A stretch of 5,767 bases of DNA from Clostridium sp. UBA2485 (lineage in GTDB: Bacteria > Bacillota > Clostridia > Clostridiales > Clostridiaceae). Position 1 is the stretch's first letter, and every line of letters starts with the position of its first letter. Below the pieces are notes generated by a model that did not search any database, was not told the origin of the DNA, and worked only from the letters and a program-made list of their open reading frames with translations. Below, piece by piece: positions 1 to 5,767 of this stretch. The stretch is from assembly GCF_002341865.1 (NCBI RefSeq), contig NZ_DDOV01000049.1, positions 91,266 through 97,032 of the forward strand, given 5' to 3'. The translations under genes were made by a program, and so were the position numbers.

Positions 1-71
1 ATTAAGTTTTAAGGTAGTTTATTTATAGATAATCTCCTCTGGTAATAACAATAGATAACAAATATATATAT

Positions 72-425
72 TTATTTTGCATATATTTTTTGAACAATAC
101 TTGGTAAATCATTGTATTGTATTTCCTGCCAATAAGTGACACCACGGAATGGTGCGACATATAACTCTAAATAAGCATTTTCTCGTAGCTCTTTGCTTGC
201 AGTAAATGTTAGAGATTTCACATTACCTTTATTATCATATGAATCTAGGATATATTCATATCTATCATCGTCATTTAGAAATATATTTTTATTATTTATA
301 GAAGTATAGTAAATACTTTTGCCTGCTGGGTTTTCTGGTGTTAATTTATTTGGATTAAGAAATAAAATTGAGAAAGAAATTATCATAAGCATTATTAGAC
401 ATATAATAGAAAAAAACTTTTTCAT
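72..425 (-). CDS. YxeA-family (DUF1093) small exported or membrane-anchored protein
   Basis: This 117-residue protein starts with MKK and has one hydrophobic segment (about residues 4-24), followed by a hydrophilic domain that would lie outside the membrane. There is no lipobox cysteine, so it is probably an uncleaved anchor or an ordinary signal peptide, not a lipoprotein. The mature part carries the pattern I recognise from YxeA/DUF1093 proteins: a YYT segment near 39-41, YEYILDSYDNKG (56-67), LTFTASKELRENAYLELYV (72-90), then RGVTYW and DLPSIV. The length matches the family (about 110-120 residues). The biochemical function of the family is unknown. The gene is last in the four-gene transporter operon, 23 bp after the MutG-like permease, with its own ribosome binding site (AAGGGAG, six bases before the ATG). 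In Bacillus subtilis yxeA likewise follows a peptide-responsive two-component and ABC system. By position it could act as an accessory immunity protein, analogous to LanI or LanH; that is inference. Confidence 0.85.
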   Translation of the reverse strand: MKKFFSIICLIMLMIISFSILFLNPNKLTPENPAGKSIYYTSINNKNIFLNDDDRYEYILDSYDNKGNVKSLTFTASKELRENAYLELYVAPFRGVTYWQEIQYNDLPSIVQKIYAK

Positions 426-448
426 TAAGCTCTCCCTTTCTATTTTTA

Positions 449-1180
449 TTAAGCTATTATGTCAACTTTTGTAAGTCTTTTGATTGTAAAATGAGAAAAT
501 ATAATTATGAAAACCAAATTCATTAAAAGAAATATACTGTTTTCTATAATAGTTAAGCTTTCCTGACTTAAAACACCCATACCAATTGTTAAAAATGAAT
601 ATGGGAAAAACATACCAAATTTTGCAACATATATTCCTAACCCTATAAAAGTTGTACAAACGCAAATGCCAATAGGGACTGCAAAGCTGCGGATACGAAT
701 GGATATCCAAAGTTGTATTGACCCTATTGATATAGATGCTAGCCAGCCACGAAACATCCAACCAAAAATTTCTTTTGGAATTTGTGATGAAAATCCAAAA
801 AGTTTTCCAGAGCAAAAATACAAGCTAATAAAAAAAGTTTGTACTATAAAGATTAGAAATCCAACTATTAATAGCTTAGCTATAAATACACTTGAGATTG
901 AAACAGGAGCTGTCATTACCGTATTCCAATTTTTATTCATATGTTCCAGTCTACACACATAAGCACAAAGGATAGAAATAAGAATAGGTAGAAAGAACTC
1001 ACCATAAAATAGACTTACTTGTGTCCAAAGACTATACCATTCATTTTGCAAAATCCCCTGATTAAAATAGAAATTTGCTCCTCCAATCAATATACTGACA
1101 ATTGGAAGTATAATTAGGATAAGCCATATATGAGAATGGCGAAGTTTAAGTAATTCAGCCTTAATACATTTTTTAATCAT
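449..1180 (-). CDS. Lantibiotic-immunity ABC transporter permease, MutG/EpiG-like
   Basis: This 243-residue integral membrane protein has about six hydrophobic segments (roughly 18-36, 56-78, 97-125, 137-161, 166-190 and 213-232). The N-terminal tail is basic, as in the ABC-2 permeases of bacitracin and lantibiotic exporters. Between helices 2 and 3 is the cytoplasmic stretch RLEHMNKNWNTVMTAPVS (77-94), followed by an AK-containing helix start. This matches the conserved E-x(4)-NW-x(2)-MTAPVS block that I associate with the MutG/EpiG/SpaG branch. It should pair with the preceding MutE-like permease and the ATPase to form a heteromeric exporter that removes cationic antimicrobial peptides from the cytoplasmic membrane. 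The start is well supported: GGAGGG lies seven bases before the ATG, and only 14 bp separate it from the upstream permease stop. Clostridial CprC is a plausible equivalent, but assignment to a particular orthologue is not certain from sequence reading alone. Confidence 0.87.
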   Translation of the reverse strand: MIKKCIKAELLKLRHSHIWLILIILPIVSILIGGANFYFNQGILQNEWYSLWTQVSLFYGEFFLPILISILCAYVCRLEHMNKNWNTVMTAPVSISSVFIAKLLIVGFLIFIVQTFFISLYFCSGKLFGFSSQIPKEIFGWMFRGWLASISIGSIQLWISIRIRSFAVPIGICVCTTFIGLGIYVAKFGMFFPYSFLTIGMGVLSQESLTIIENSIFLLMNLVFIIIFSHFTIKRLTKVDIIA

Positions 1181-1194
1181 TTAAAATCCCTCCG

Positions 1195-1944
1195 TTATAT
1201 TTCTTGTTTAGAAACATGAGCGTTTCCAGCAATATAAAAAACTATTCCCATTAATAAAACTATAGCTATAATTTTAGGGTCAATAGTACGTATTATGTAT
1301 TCTGCTGACGTACCATTATATATATAGGTTACAGGGGATAACTCTATGTAATAAGACCAAATAAAGATACGACGTAAAGATGTTGGGAAAAGTGCTGCTG
1401 ACATTCCTAAAAATCCACCAATCATTCCTAAACATAGAGCAAAAGCTTGATTTTTAATGGAAAAAGATATCCATTGCTGCAATGCAAGTATAGCCATATT
1501 GGTAAGCATAGTAGATATTATAAATCTTATTAATAATGCAATAGGTATAGAGCCAGGTACGTTTTTTACTATACCAAAGATTGAGATAGCAAGAATTTGA
1601 ATAATAACTCCGTAACATAGTAGTATGGCAGAACATAAATATTTGGATGCATAGATGTGACTAATTTTCTTACTTGTGGATAATAAGAGTTTCCATGTAT
1701 TTCCTTTATGTTCAATATCACAAATACGAGAAGCTACAATTGCTGAAATAATTGGTAAAAATAGTCCATTCATAGAAGATATAACTGCAATGATTGCTTC
1801 CCATTTTATACTTTCTGGATTACGACTCATGGACATACTTATAGCCATAAATGCCCATAATATTTCTGCACCGATGAATATGGTAATCATAGATAATATA
1901 CGTTTCCGACGTAATTTATAAAATTCTAATATAATTGTTCTCAT
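1195..1944 (-). CDS. Lantibiotic-immunity ABC transporter permease, MutE/EpiE-like
   Basis: This 249-residue permease has about six membrane segments (roughly 17-37, 50-73, 101-126, 133-157, 166-186 and 222-240). Its family marks are the cytoplasmic DIEHKGNTWKLLLS block (76-89), which corresponds to the E-x(2)-G-TWK-LL element of MutE/EpiE/SpaE-type permeases, and the LQQWISFSIKNQAFALCLGMIGGFLG region (155-180). With the MutG-like partner and the ATPase it would form the LanFEG-type pump for antimicrobial peptides. The ATG overlaps the stop of the ATPase gene by one base (TAATG), which suggests translational coupling. An AGGAAAGGA ribosome binding site lies inside the 3' end of the ATPase gene. 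Being the first permease of the pair fits the usual F-E-G gene order. The two permeases share only the general fold and are not recent duplicates: their conserved loops differ (GNTWK here, NKNWN in the other). Confidence 0.87.
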   Translation of the reverse strand: MRTIILEFYKLRRKRILSMITIFIGAEILWAFMAISMSMSRNPESIKWEAIIAVISSMNGLFLPIISAIVASRICDIEHKGNTWKLLLSTSKKISHIYASKYLCSAILLCYGVIIQILAISIFGIVKNVPGSIPIALLIRFIISTMLTNMAILALQQWISFSIKNQAFALCLGMIGGFLGMSAALFPTSLRRIFIWSYYIELSPVTYIYNGTSAEYIIRTIDPKIIAIVLLMGIVFYIAGNAHVSKQEI

Positions 1945-2855
1945 TATAGGCTTTGTTCCTTTCCTGTTAATTCTAAAAATACACTTTCTAAATTCCTCTT
2001 ATGCTCTTCAATACGGAAAACATCTATACCAGACTCAATCAAAAATTTGTTTACTTTTGCTATCTCATTATCTTTCATATCTCCTAAAGTCAGAGAATGA
2101 TTATTAACAACTGGTGAAAACCCTTTATATTGAAGCAAATTTGCTGCTACTTCATTATTTTGTGTTTTAATAGAGATATGAGGCTTGCTCATATTTTTTA
2201 ATAAGTCCATGCTGCCTTGAAATAAAAGCTCCCCATGATTTATGATGCCAACAGATGTAGCTATTTGCTCAATTTCCGATAGCAAGTGACTAGAAATTAA
2301 AACAGTAATTCCATATTGTTGTGGTAAGCATTTAATAAGTTCACGAATTTCTCCTATACCAGCAGGATCAAGGCCATTTGTGGGCTCGTCTAATATAAGC
2401 AGTCTAGGAAAATTGATTAATGCCATTGCAATGCCAAGACGCTGTTTCATACCTAATGAATATTGTGATACTTTTTTATCCTTCTGATTTTCTAATCGAA
2501 CAATTTGTAAAGCTTTGTGAAGATTTTTATCTGATCCACCACAGAGATGTTGCATAATACGCATGTTTTCCATTCCGGTAAGATGCCCATAATAAGAAGG
2601 AGACTCAATGAGAGAACCTGTATTACTTAAAATATAGTGGCGATTTTTAGCAAGTTCTTTTCCAAAAATTCTAATATTACCATTAGTGGGTTTTACAAGA
2701 CCTAATAACATTTTGAGAGTAGTTGATTTTCCAGCTCCATTAGGACCAACAAAGCCATAGACATCACCTTCGTAAATTGTTAAATTGACATTGTTTACTC
2801 CATAGATTTTATCGTAGTATTTTGAAAGATTATGTGTTGATACAATTGTGTTCAT
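1944..2855 (-). CDS. Lantibiotic-immunity ABC transporter ATP-binding protein (LanF/MutF/BcrA-like)
   Basis: This 303-residue ATPase would drive the peptide exporter formed with the two downstream permeases. All core motifs are present: Walker A GPNGAGKST (37-45, Lys43), signature YSLGMKQRL (132-140), Walker B LLILDEPTNGLDP (152-164, Asp156 and catalytic Glu157) and the switch His190. At the usual Q-loop position the sequence is GSLIESPSYY (80-89), with Glu84 replacing Gln; this E-loop is characteristic of lantibiotic immunity ATPases (NukF/NisF/SpaF type). A C-terminal extension of about 80 residues (ending near NLESVFLELTG) is typical of the BcrA-like subfamily. A longer reading frame can be opened at a GTG at 2864, but that GTG starts on the last base of the AAAGGAG ribosome binding site, so I place the start at the ATG eight bases after it. 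This is the first gene of the operon. It is probably induced through the phased repeats upstream. Clostridial CprA is a likely relative. Confidence 0.93.
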   Translation of the reverse strand: MNTIVSTHNLSKYYDKIYGVNNVNLTIYEGDVYGFVGPNGAGKSTTLKMLLGLVKPTNGNIRIFGKELAKNRHYILSNTGSLIESPSYYGHLTGMENMRIMQHLCGGSDKNLHKALQIVRLENQKDKKVSQYSLGMKQRLGIAMALINFPRLLILDEPTNGLDPAGIGEIRELIKCLPQQYGITVLISSHLLSEIEQIATSVGIINHGELLFQGSMDLLKNMSKPHISIKTQNNEVAANLLQYKGFSPVVNNHSLTLGDMKDNEIAKVNKFLIESGIDVFRIEEHKRNLESVFLELTGKEQSL

Positions 2856-2863
2856 TTTTTTCA

Positions 2864-2870
2864 CTCCTTT
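2864..2870 (-). promoter_or_regulatory. Ribosome binding site that fixes the ATPase start
   Basis: Read on the minus strand, AAAGGAG is followed by eight bases and then ATG (2855-2853). The alternative in-frame GTG begins with the final G of this site and cannot be used with it. The annotated protein should therefore start MNTIV, without three extra residues at the N-terminus. Confidence 0.85.
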
Positions 2871-2896
2871 TATTTTTAAAAATTTTCTCTAGGAGT

Positions 2897-2905
2897 AGTG
2901 TAGCA
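2897..2905 (-). promoter_or_regulatory. Extended -10 promoter of the transporter operon
   Basis: On the minus strand the sequence TGCTACACT gives a TG-N extended -10 followed by TACACT (four of six matches to TATAAT). No recognisable -35 hexamer lies 16-18 bp upstream; that place is filled by the phased direct repeats. Transcription would begin near 2890, leaving a leader of about 35 bases before the ATPase ATG. A weak -10 without a -35 is what is expected of a promoter that depends on an activator such as the neighbouring OmpR-type regulator. The prediction rests on pattern only. Confidence 0.5.
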
Positions 2906-2949
2906 CCACAACCTTTCTTTCCACTTACAAGAACCTTACGACAACCTTA
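2906..2949 (-). promoter_or_regulatory. Probable response-regulator operator: four 11-bp tandem repeats
   Basis: Four contiguous 11-bp units can be read. On the plus strand they are ccacaaccttt, ctttccactta, caagaacctta and cgacaacctta, with rough consensus CNANAACCTTA. On the minus strand this is a TAAGG-type pentamer followed by six bases, repeated every helical turn. The array ends four bases before the TACACT -10 of the transporter operon and covers its -35 region. Subtilin and nisin regulators (SpaR, NisR) also bind short direct repeats with 11-bp periodicity next to the -10, so this is the best candidate for binding by the adjacent regulator. The second unit is the most degenerate. The sequence shows the repeat; binding is inferred. 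Confidence 0.65.
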
Positions 2950-2998
2950 AATTTATGTAATGAGAAGAAGTTTATTAGAAGTTACAGAATTTGTATTA

Positions 2999-3004
2999 TA
3001 TAAT
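2999..3004 (+). promoter_or_regulatory. -10 element for the regulator-kinase operon
   Basis: A perfect TATAAT lies 18 bases before the regulator ATG. The best -35 at suitable spacing is poor (TTAGAA at 2975-2980, 18-bp spacer, three of six matches). Transcription would begin near 3011, giving a very short leader that consists of little more than the ribosome binding site. The promoter faces away from the transporter promoter, and the phased repeats lie about 50 bp upstream of it, so the same operator could also affect expression of the regulator. Confidence 0.5.
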
Positions 3005-3022
3005 AAAGTTGGGTGATGAAAT

Positions 3023-3739
3023 ATGGAAGATTTAAAATATAGAAAGATACTCATTATTGATGATGAGAGTGAAATAAGAAATATGGTAGAAATTTTTTTA
3101 CGTAAAGAAGGATTTTCACGAATATATCATGCATCAAATTGTAAAGAAGCTTTAATGCTATGCCAGACTGAGAAGCCTGATATTGCTATTCTAGATGTGA
3201 TGTTACCAGATGGTGATGGTTTTTCTTTGCTTTCCTCCATACGTAAATTTTCACAATTACCTGTTCTCTTTTTATCAGCAAGGGGAGAGGATGAAGATCG
3301 TTTGTTAGGACTGGGCTTAGGAGCAGATGATTATATTGTGAAACCTTTTTTACCTAGAGAGCTTATGCTTAGGCTTATGGCTATATTAAGACGGGTTTAT
3401 AACTCATCAATTAAGGAGAGCTTACCTATTTTTACTGTTGGTGATTGTATTGTGGATTTGGAAAGTGCAATGGTACGCAGCGAAAAAGGTGAACAACCAT
3501 TGACTGCTAAAGAACATGCTTTACTTTTAAAACTCTATGAAAATAAAGGACGTATTACTACAAGTGATGCTCTGTGCCAATCTGTATGGGGAGATGATTA
3601 TTTCGGTTATGAAAACACTTTAATGGTTCACATAAGGCGTATTAGAGAAAAGATTGAGTCAGAACCATCTAAGCCTAAATACCTAATTACTATTAGAGGA
3701 CTTGGATATAAACTCATAGTAGAGGAAAAAGAAATATGA
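3023..3739 (+). CDS. OmpR/PhoB-family response regulator of the peptide-resistance system
   Basis: This 238-residue two-domain regulator is probably phosphorylated by the kinase encoded next to it and then activates the divergent transporter operon. The receiver domain (about 8-124) has the acidic pair Asp13-Asp14, the phosphoacceptor Asp58 in AILDVMLPDGDG, Ser85 in the Thr/Ser switch position and Lys107 in the VKPF motif. The C-terminal winged-helix domain (about 136-234) has LTAKEHALLLKLYENKG, the recognition-helix region ENTLMVHIRRIREKIE (197-212) and the wing RGLGYKL. Length and layout are standard for the family. The ATG is preceded by GGGTGAT, a fair ribosome binding site five bases away. 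The 3' end overlaps the kinase start by four bases (ATGA), which indicates coupled translation. The nearest functional comparisons are SpaR/NisR and clostridial CprR; the exact orthologue is not established. Confidence 0.92.
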   Translation: MEDLKYRKILIIDDESEIRNMVEIFLRKEGFSRIYHASNCKEALMLCQTEKPDIAILDVMLPDGDGFSLLSSIRKFSQLPVLFLSARGEDEDRLLGLGLGADDYIVKPFLPRELMLRLMAILRRVYNSSIKESLPIFTVGDCIVDLESAMVRSEKGEQPLTAKEHALLLKLYENKGRITTSDALCQSVWGDDYFGYENTLMVHIRRIREKIESEPSKPKYLITIRGLGYKLIVEEKEI

Positions 3740-5127
3740 ATGGCGCTTATAAAATTTTAAGGCATTTCATAAGAGCAACTATATTCATATCTATTGGCTT
3801 GGTAATTTTAAATTTTATTATGCTTGGAACACTGATATTTAAAGGAATGAGTGAACCACAAGGACAATCGCCTCTTAATACAGTTAAAGTGGTTTCAGAA
3901 GGATTAAGTAATAATGGATTAAGTTATAGCTTGGATAATGAAGTTAAAAAACTATTAGAAGAAAAAAAGGCTTGGGCTATGCTAATAAATAAAGAAGGTG
4001 ATGTGATATGGAATGAGAGAATGCCAAAGGAGGTTCCTAATACTTATTCCATTACAGATGTAGCACAATTTTCACGGAATTATTTAATGGACTATCCTGT
4101 CTATGTATGGGAACATAGCGATGAACTTCTTGTTGTTGGATACCCAAAAGATAGTTTTGCTAAATATCAATTTAATTTTCCTATAGAGTGGGTAAGTTCT
4201 TTGCCTTTAAGAATATTATCTTTAATAATAATAAACATTCTTTTAGCATTATTATTGTCACTTTTGATTGGTTCTCGTTTAATAAAATCTATAAAATCTA
4301 TTATTGGTGGTATTCATGCACTAACGGAAGAAAAGCCTGTAGATATTGAGCCTAATGGCGTCTTAAGTGATCTTGCAGAAAGTGTTAATTATACTTCTAA
4401 ACTTTTAGAAGAAAAAAATACTGCATTAAGGGCAAGAGATGAAGCACGGTTCAATTGGATCGCAGGTATATCTCATGATATACGAACACCGCTTTCAATA
4501 ATGCTTGGGTATGCAAGTAGCCTTGAGGAAAATGAAATTATAACTTTGGAACAGCGCCAGCAGGCAGGTATTATTCGTCATCAAGGGGAAAATTTACGCT
4601 CTCTTGTTGCAGATTTAAATATGGTATCAATGCTAGAGTATGATATGCAGCCACTAAATAAAAAGATACTTAAATTGTCATCACTTGCAAGACAAGTAGC
4701 GTCGGAGTTTTTAAATAATGGATTAGAGGAAAAATATACTATAGAGTTAGATGTTTCAGAAGAATATATAAAAATAGATGGGGATGAGAAGCTATTAATT
4801 CGTGCAATAACCAATCTTGTTCAAAATAGTATTATTCATAATAAAGAAGGTTGTAGAATATTATTACAATCAATCTTAGATGAAGATAAAAAAACTTGTG
4901 GTTTTATTGTATCAGATGATGGTAAAGGAATGCCACAAAGTGAAATACCAAATTTATTGGAATTACCCTATTCTTCTAAAAGAAAGAGCTTCATTCATAA
5001 TGGACATGGGTTAGGATTACCTATGGTCTCAAGGATTATTAAAGCTCATAATGGCAAATTTATACTTGAAAGTCAAGAGGAGAAAGGGTTTAAGGCAATA
5101 ATTATTCTCCCCGTTATAGAGCGTTAA
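3736..5127 (+). CDS. Membrane sensor histidine kinase, lantibiotic-sensing (SpaK/NisK/CprK-like)
   Basis: This 463-residue kinase has two membrane helices (about 11-35 and 157-180) enclosing an external domain of about 120 residues. A HAMP-like linker follows (about 181-232). The dimerisation and phosphoacceptor segment is FNWIAGISHDIRTPL (239-253, His247). The ATP-binding domain carries the N box NLVQN (Asn360, Asn364), the G1 box DDGKG (Asp394, Gly396, Gly398) and the G2 box GHGLGL (423-428), so all catalytic motifs are intact. The external part contains AWAMLINKEGDVIW (79-92) and DYPVYVWEHSDELLVVGYPKDS (119-140), which I recognise as similar to the sensors of subtilin/nisin and Cpr systems. 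It should therefore sense an antimicrobial peptide or the membrane damage it causes, though the ligand cannot be read from sequence. Translation starts within the end of the regulator gene (4-bp overlap), with AGAGGA upstream. No obvious terminator follows the stop. Confidence 0.92.
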   Translation: MNGAYKILRHFIRATIFISIGLVILNFIMLGTLIFKGMSEPQGQSPLNTVKVVSEGLSNNGLSYSLDNEVKKLLEEKKAWAMLINKEGDVIWNERMPKEVPNTYSITDVAQFSRNYLMDYPVYVWEHSDELLVVGYPKDSFAKYQFNFPIEWVSSLPLRILSLIIINILLALLLSLLIGSRLIKSIKSIIGGIHALTEEKPVDIEPNGVLSDLAESVNYTSKLLEEKNTALRARDEARFNWIAGISHDIRTPLSIMLGYASSLEENEIITLEQRQQAGIIRHQGENLRSLVADLNMVSMLEYDMQPLNKKILKLSSLARQVASEFLNNGLEEKYTIELDVSEEYIKIDGDEKLLIRAITNLVQNSIIHNKEGCRILLQSILDEDKKTCGFIVSDDGKGMPQSEIPNLLELPYSSKRKSFIHNGHGLGLPMVSRIIKAHNGKFILESQEEKGFKAIIILPVIER

Positions 5128-5221
5128 ATTATATATTTTTAGAACTATAACCTATTAATATAAAATAATAGAAATTAAAAAGTATATGTAAATATTAATA
5201 TTCTTAGCTTATATGGCTTAG

Positions 5222-5231
5222 AGAGGAGAGG
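5222..5231 (+). promoter_or_regulatory. Strong ribosome binding site before a non-standard start
   Basis: AGAGGAGAGG is the best-looking ribosome binding site in the window. Counting from GGAG, eight bases separate it from the codon at 5237, which is ATA instead of ATG, GTG or TTG. The placement argues that translation of the kinase-like gene begins, or once began, at 5237. Confidence 0.6.
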
Positions 5232-5236
5232 TTACT

Positions 5237-5743
5237 ATAAACAATCATTATAGAGGATCTAAAATATATATTATAGGTTCAGTGGCAAGTGGAAAAACTA
5301 CAATGGCAAAAAAACTATCAGACCAATTCAATGTTTCATGGTATGAATTAGATAATGTAGTTCATTTGAGGTTACCAAGTGGTGATGTAAGAAAATCTCC
5401 AGAAGAAAGAGATTTTGAATTCAATAAAATTATTGATTCTGAGAAATGGATTATTGAAGGTGTTTTTCGTCAATGCTTTAAAGAGGGATTTAATAAAGCA
5501 GACACTATTATTTTACTAGATACACCATTATTCAAACGAAAATATCGTATTGCAAAGCGTTGGATTCGTCAAAATTTAAAACTAGAAAAGTCTAATTATA
5601 TTCCAACTATGAAAATGCTTTTTTCTATGTATAAATGGAGTAGTGATTTTGAAAAATCTAAAGATAATATTCTACAGATGCTTGAATCTTATGAAGATAA
5701 AGTAATCATACTTAAGGATAATACAGACCTAAAGTTTTCTTGA
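5237..5743 (+). CDS. P-loop nucleoside/adenylate-kinase-like protein (FlaR/topology-modulation family), start codon uncertain
   Basis: Read from the ATA at 5237, the product is 168 residues. It begins with a beta strand (KIYIIG) and the Walker A GSVASGKT (14-21), followed by WYELDNVVH, a WIIEG strand, an IILLDTP strand and an arginine/lysine-rich lid (KRKYRIAKRWIRQ). This matches small AAA/adenylate-kinase-like proteins often labelled DNA topology modulation protein FlaR; substrate and role are unknown. The only standard start in the open frame is a GTG at 5282, which would remove the first strand and the first two Walker A residues (Gly14 and Ser15), so it is unlikely to make an active protein. 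The in-frame ATG at 5213 is followed two codons later by TAG. The C-terminus ends abruptly (DLKFS); the neighbouring frame reads VFLKN then stop, so a small indel is possible. The gene may use a rare ATA start, carry a start-loss mutation or contain a sequencing error. It is probably unrelated to the transport system. Confidence 0.7.
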   Translation: MNNHYRGSKIYIIGSVASGKTTMAKKLSDQFNVSWYELDNVVHLRLPSGDVRKSPEERDFEFNKIIDSEKWIIEGVFRQCFKEGFNKADTIILLDTPLFKRKYRIAKRWIRQNLKLEKSNYIPTMKMLFSMYKWSSDFEKSKDNILQMLESYEDKVIILKDNTDLKFS

Positions 5744-5767
5744 AAAATTGAAAATTAAGAATGAAAA

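Noticed and set aside
1..42. Minus-strand AGAGGAG followed by ATAAATAA, resembling the ribosome binding site and ATA start of the kinase-like gene
   Set aside because: All three frames meet a stop within about 10 codons, and no ATG, GTG or TTG is suitably spaced. It is probably chance in AT-rich sequence.
60..73. AAATATATATATTT palindrome at the stop of the YxeA gene as a terminator
   Set aside because: It contains only A and T, would form a very weak hairpin, overlaps the stop codon and lacks a GC stem with a U-tract.
462..815. Open frame of 117 codons on the minus strand inside the MutG-like permease gene
   Set aside because: It lies in another frame of a well-supported permease with its own ribosome binding site. 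The translation is rich in Tyr, Asn and Trp and has no family resemblance. The plus-strand frame at 666-962 is rejected for the same reason.
1454..1921. Short open frames on both strands inside the MutE-like permease gene
   Set aside because: They are shadows of the real gene, with no ribosome binding site and implausible composition.
4581..4814. Minus-strand open frame of 77 codons opposite the kinase gene
   Set aside because: It is antisense to the conserved catalytic region, is Ser/Phe/Ile-rich as expected of a complement frame, and has no supporting signals.
5128..5236. Gap after the kinase gene searched for a terminator, small peptide gene or promoter
   Set aside because: There is only a weak AT palindrome (AATATTAATATT around 5191-5202) and loose TATTAAT-like hexamers. 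ATG codons here are followed at once or after one codon by stops. Nothing is strong enough to annotate.

Overview
The window looks like low-GC Firmicutes chromosome, probably a Clostridium-like member of the Clostridia. The evidence is the strongly AT-rich composition, A/T-ending codons, purine-rich Shine-Dalgarno sequences (GGAGG, GGAG) before most genes, and protein families typical of Gram-positive bacteria. No RNA gene, insertion sequence, CRISPR array or origin was seen.

The main content is one antimicrobial-peptide sensing and export module made of two divergent operons that share the intergenic region 2856-3022. On the minus strand, reading from about 2890 down to 72, are four tightly packed genes. 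They encode a lantibiotic-immunity type ABC ATPase (LanF/MutF-like), two different six-helix permeases (MutE/EpiE-like and MutG/EpiG-like) and a small exported YxeA-family protein. On the plus strand are an OmpR-type response regulator (3023-3739) and a membrane sensor histidine kinase (3736-5127), which overlap by 4 bp. The organisation resembles clostridial cprABC-cprK/cprR and the immunity and regulation parts of subtilin and nisin clusters (spaFEG-spaRK, nisFEG-nisRK). The YxeA gene also recalls the Bacillus yxdJKLM-yxeA locus.

The likely circuit is as follows. The kinase senses a peptide through its roughly 120-residue external domain and phosphorylates the regulator. The regulator then binds four 11-bp-phased direct repeats (2906-2949) that occupy the -35 region of the transporter promoter, and so switches on the ABC pump and the YxeA protein. 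No lantibiotic precursor or modification gene (LanB, LanC, LanM) lies in the window, so it reads as a stand-alone resistance system, although a biosynthetic gene could lie outside.

After a 109-bp AT-rich gap without a clear terminator comes a small P-loop nucleoside-kinase-like gene (about 5237-5743). It has a strong ribosome binding site, but an ATA codon sits where the start codon should be. Positions 1-71 and 5744-5767 contain no gene that can be supported.
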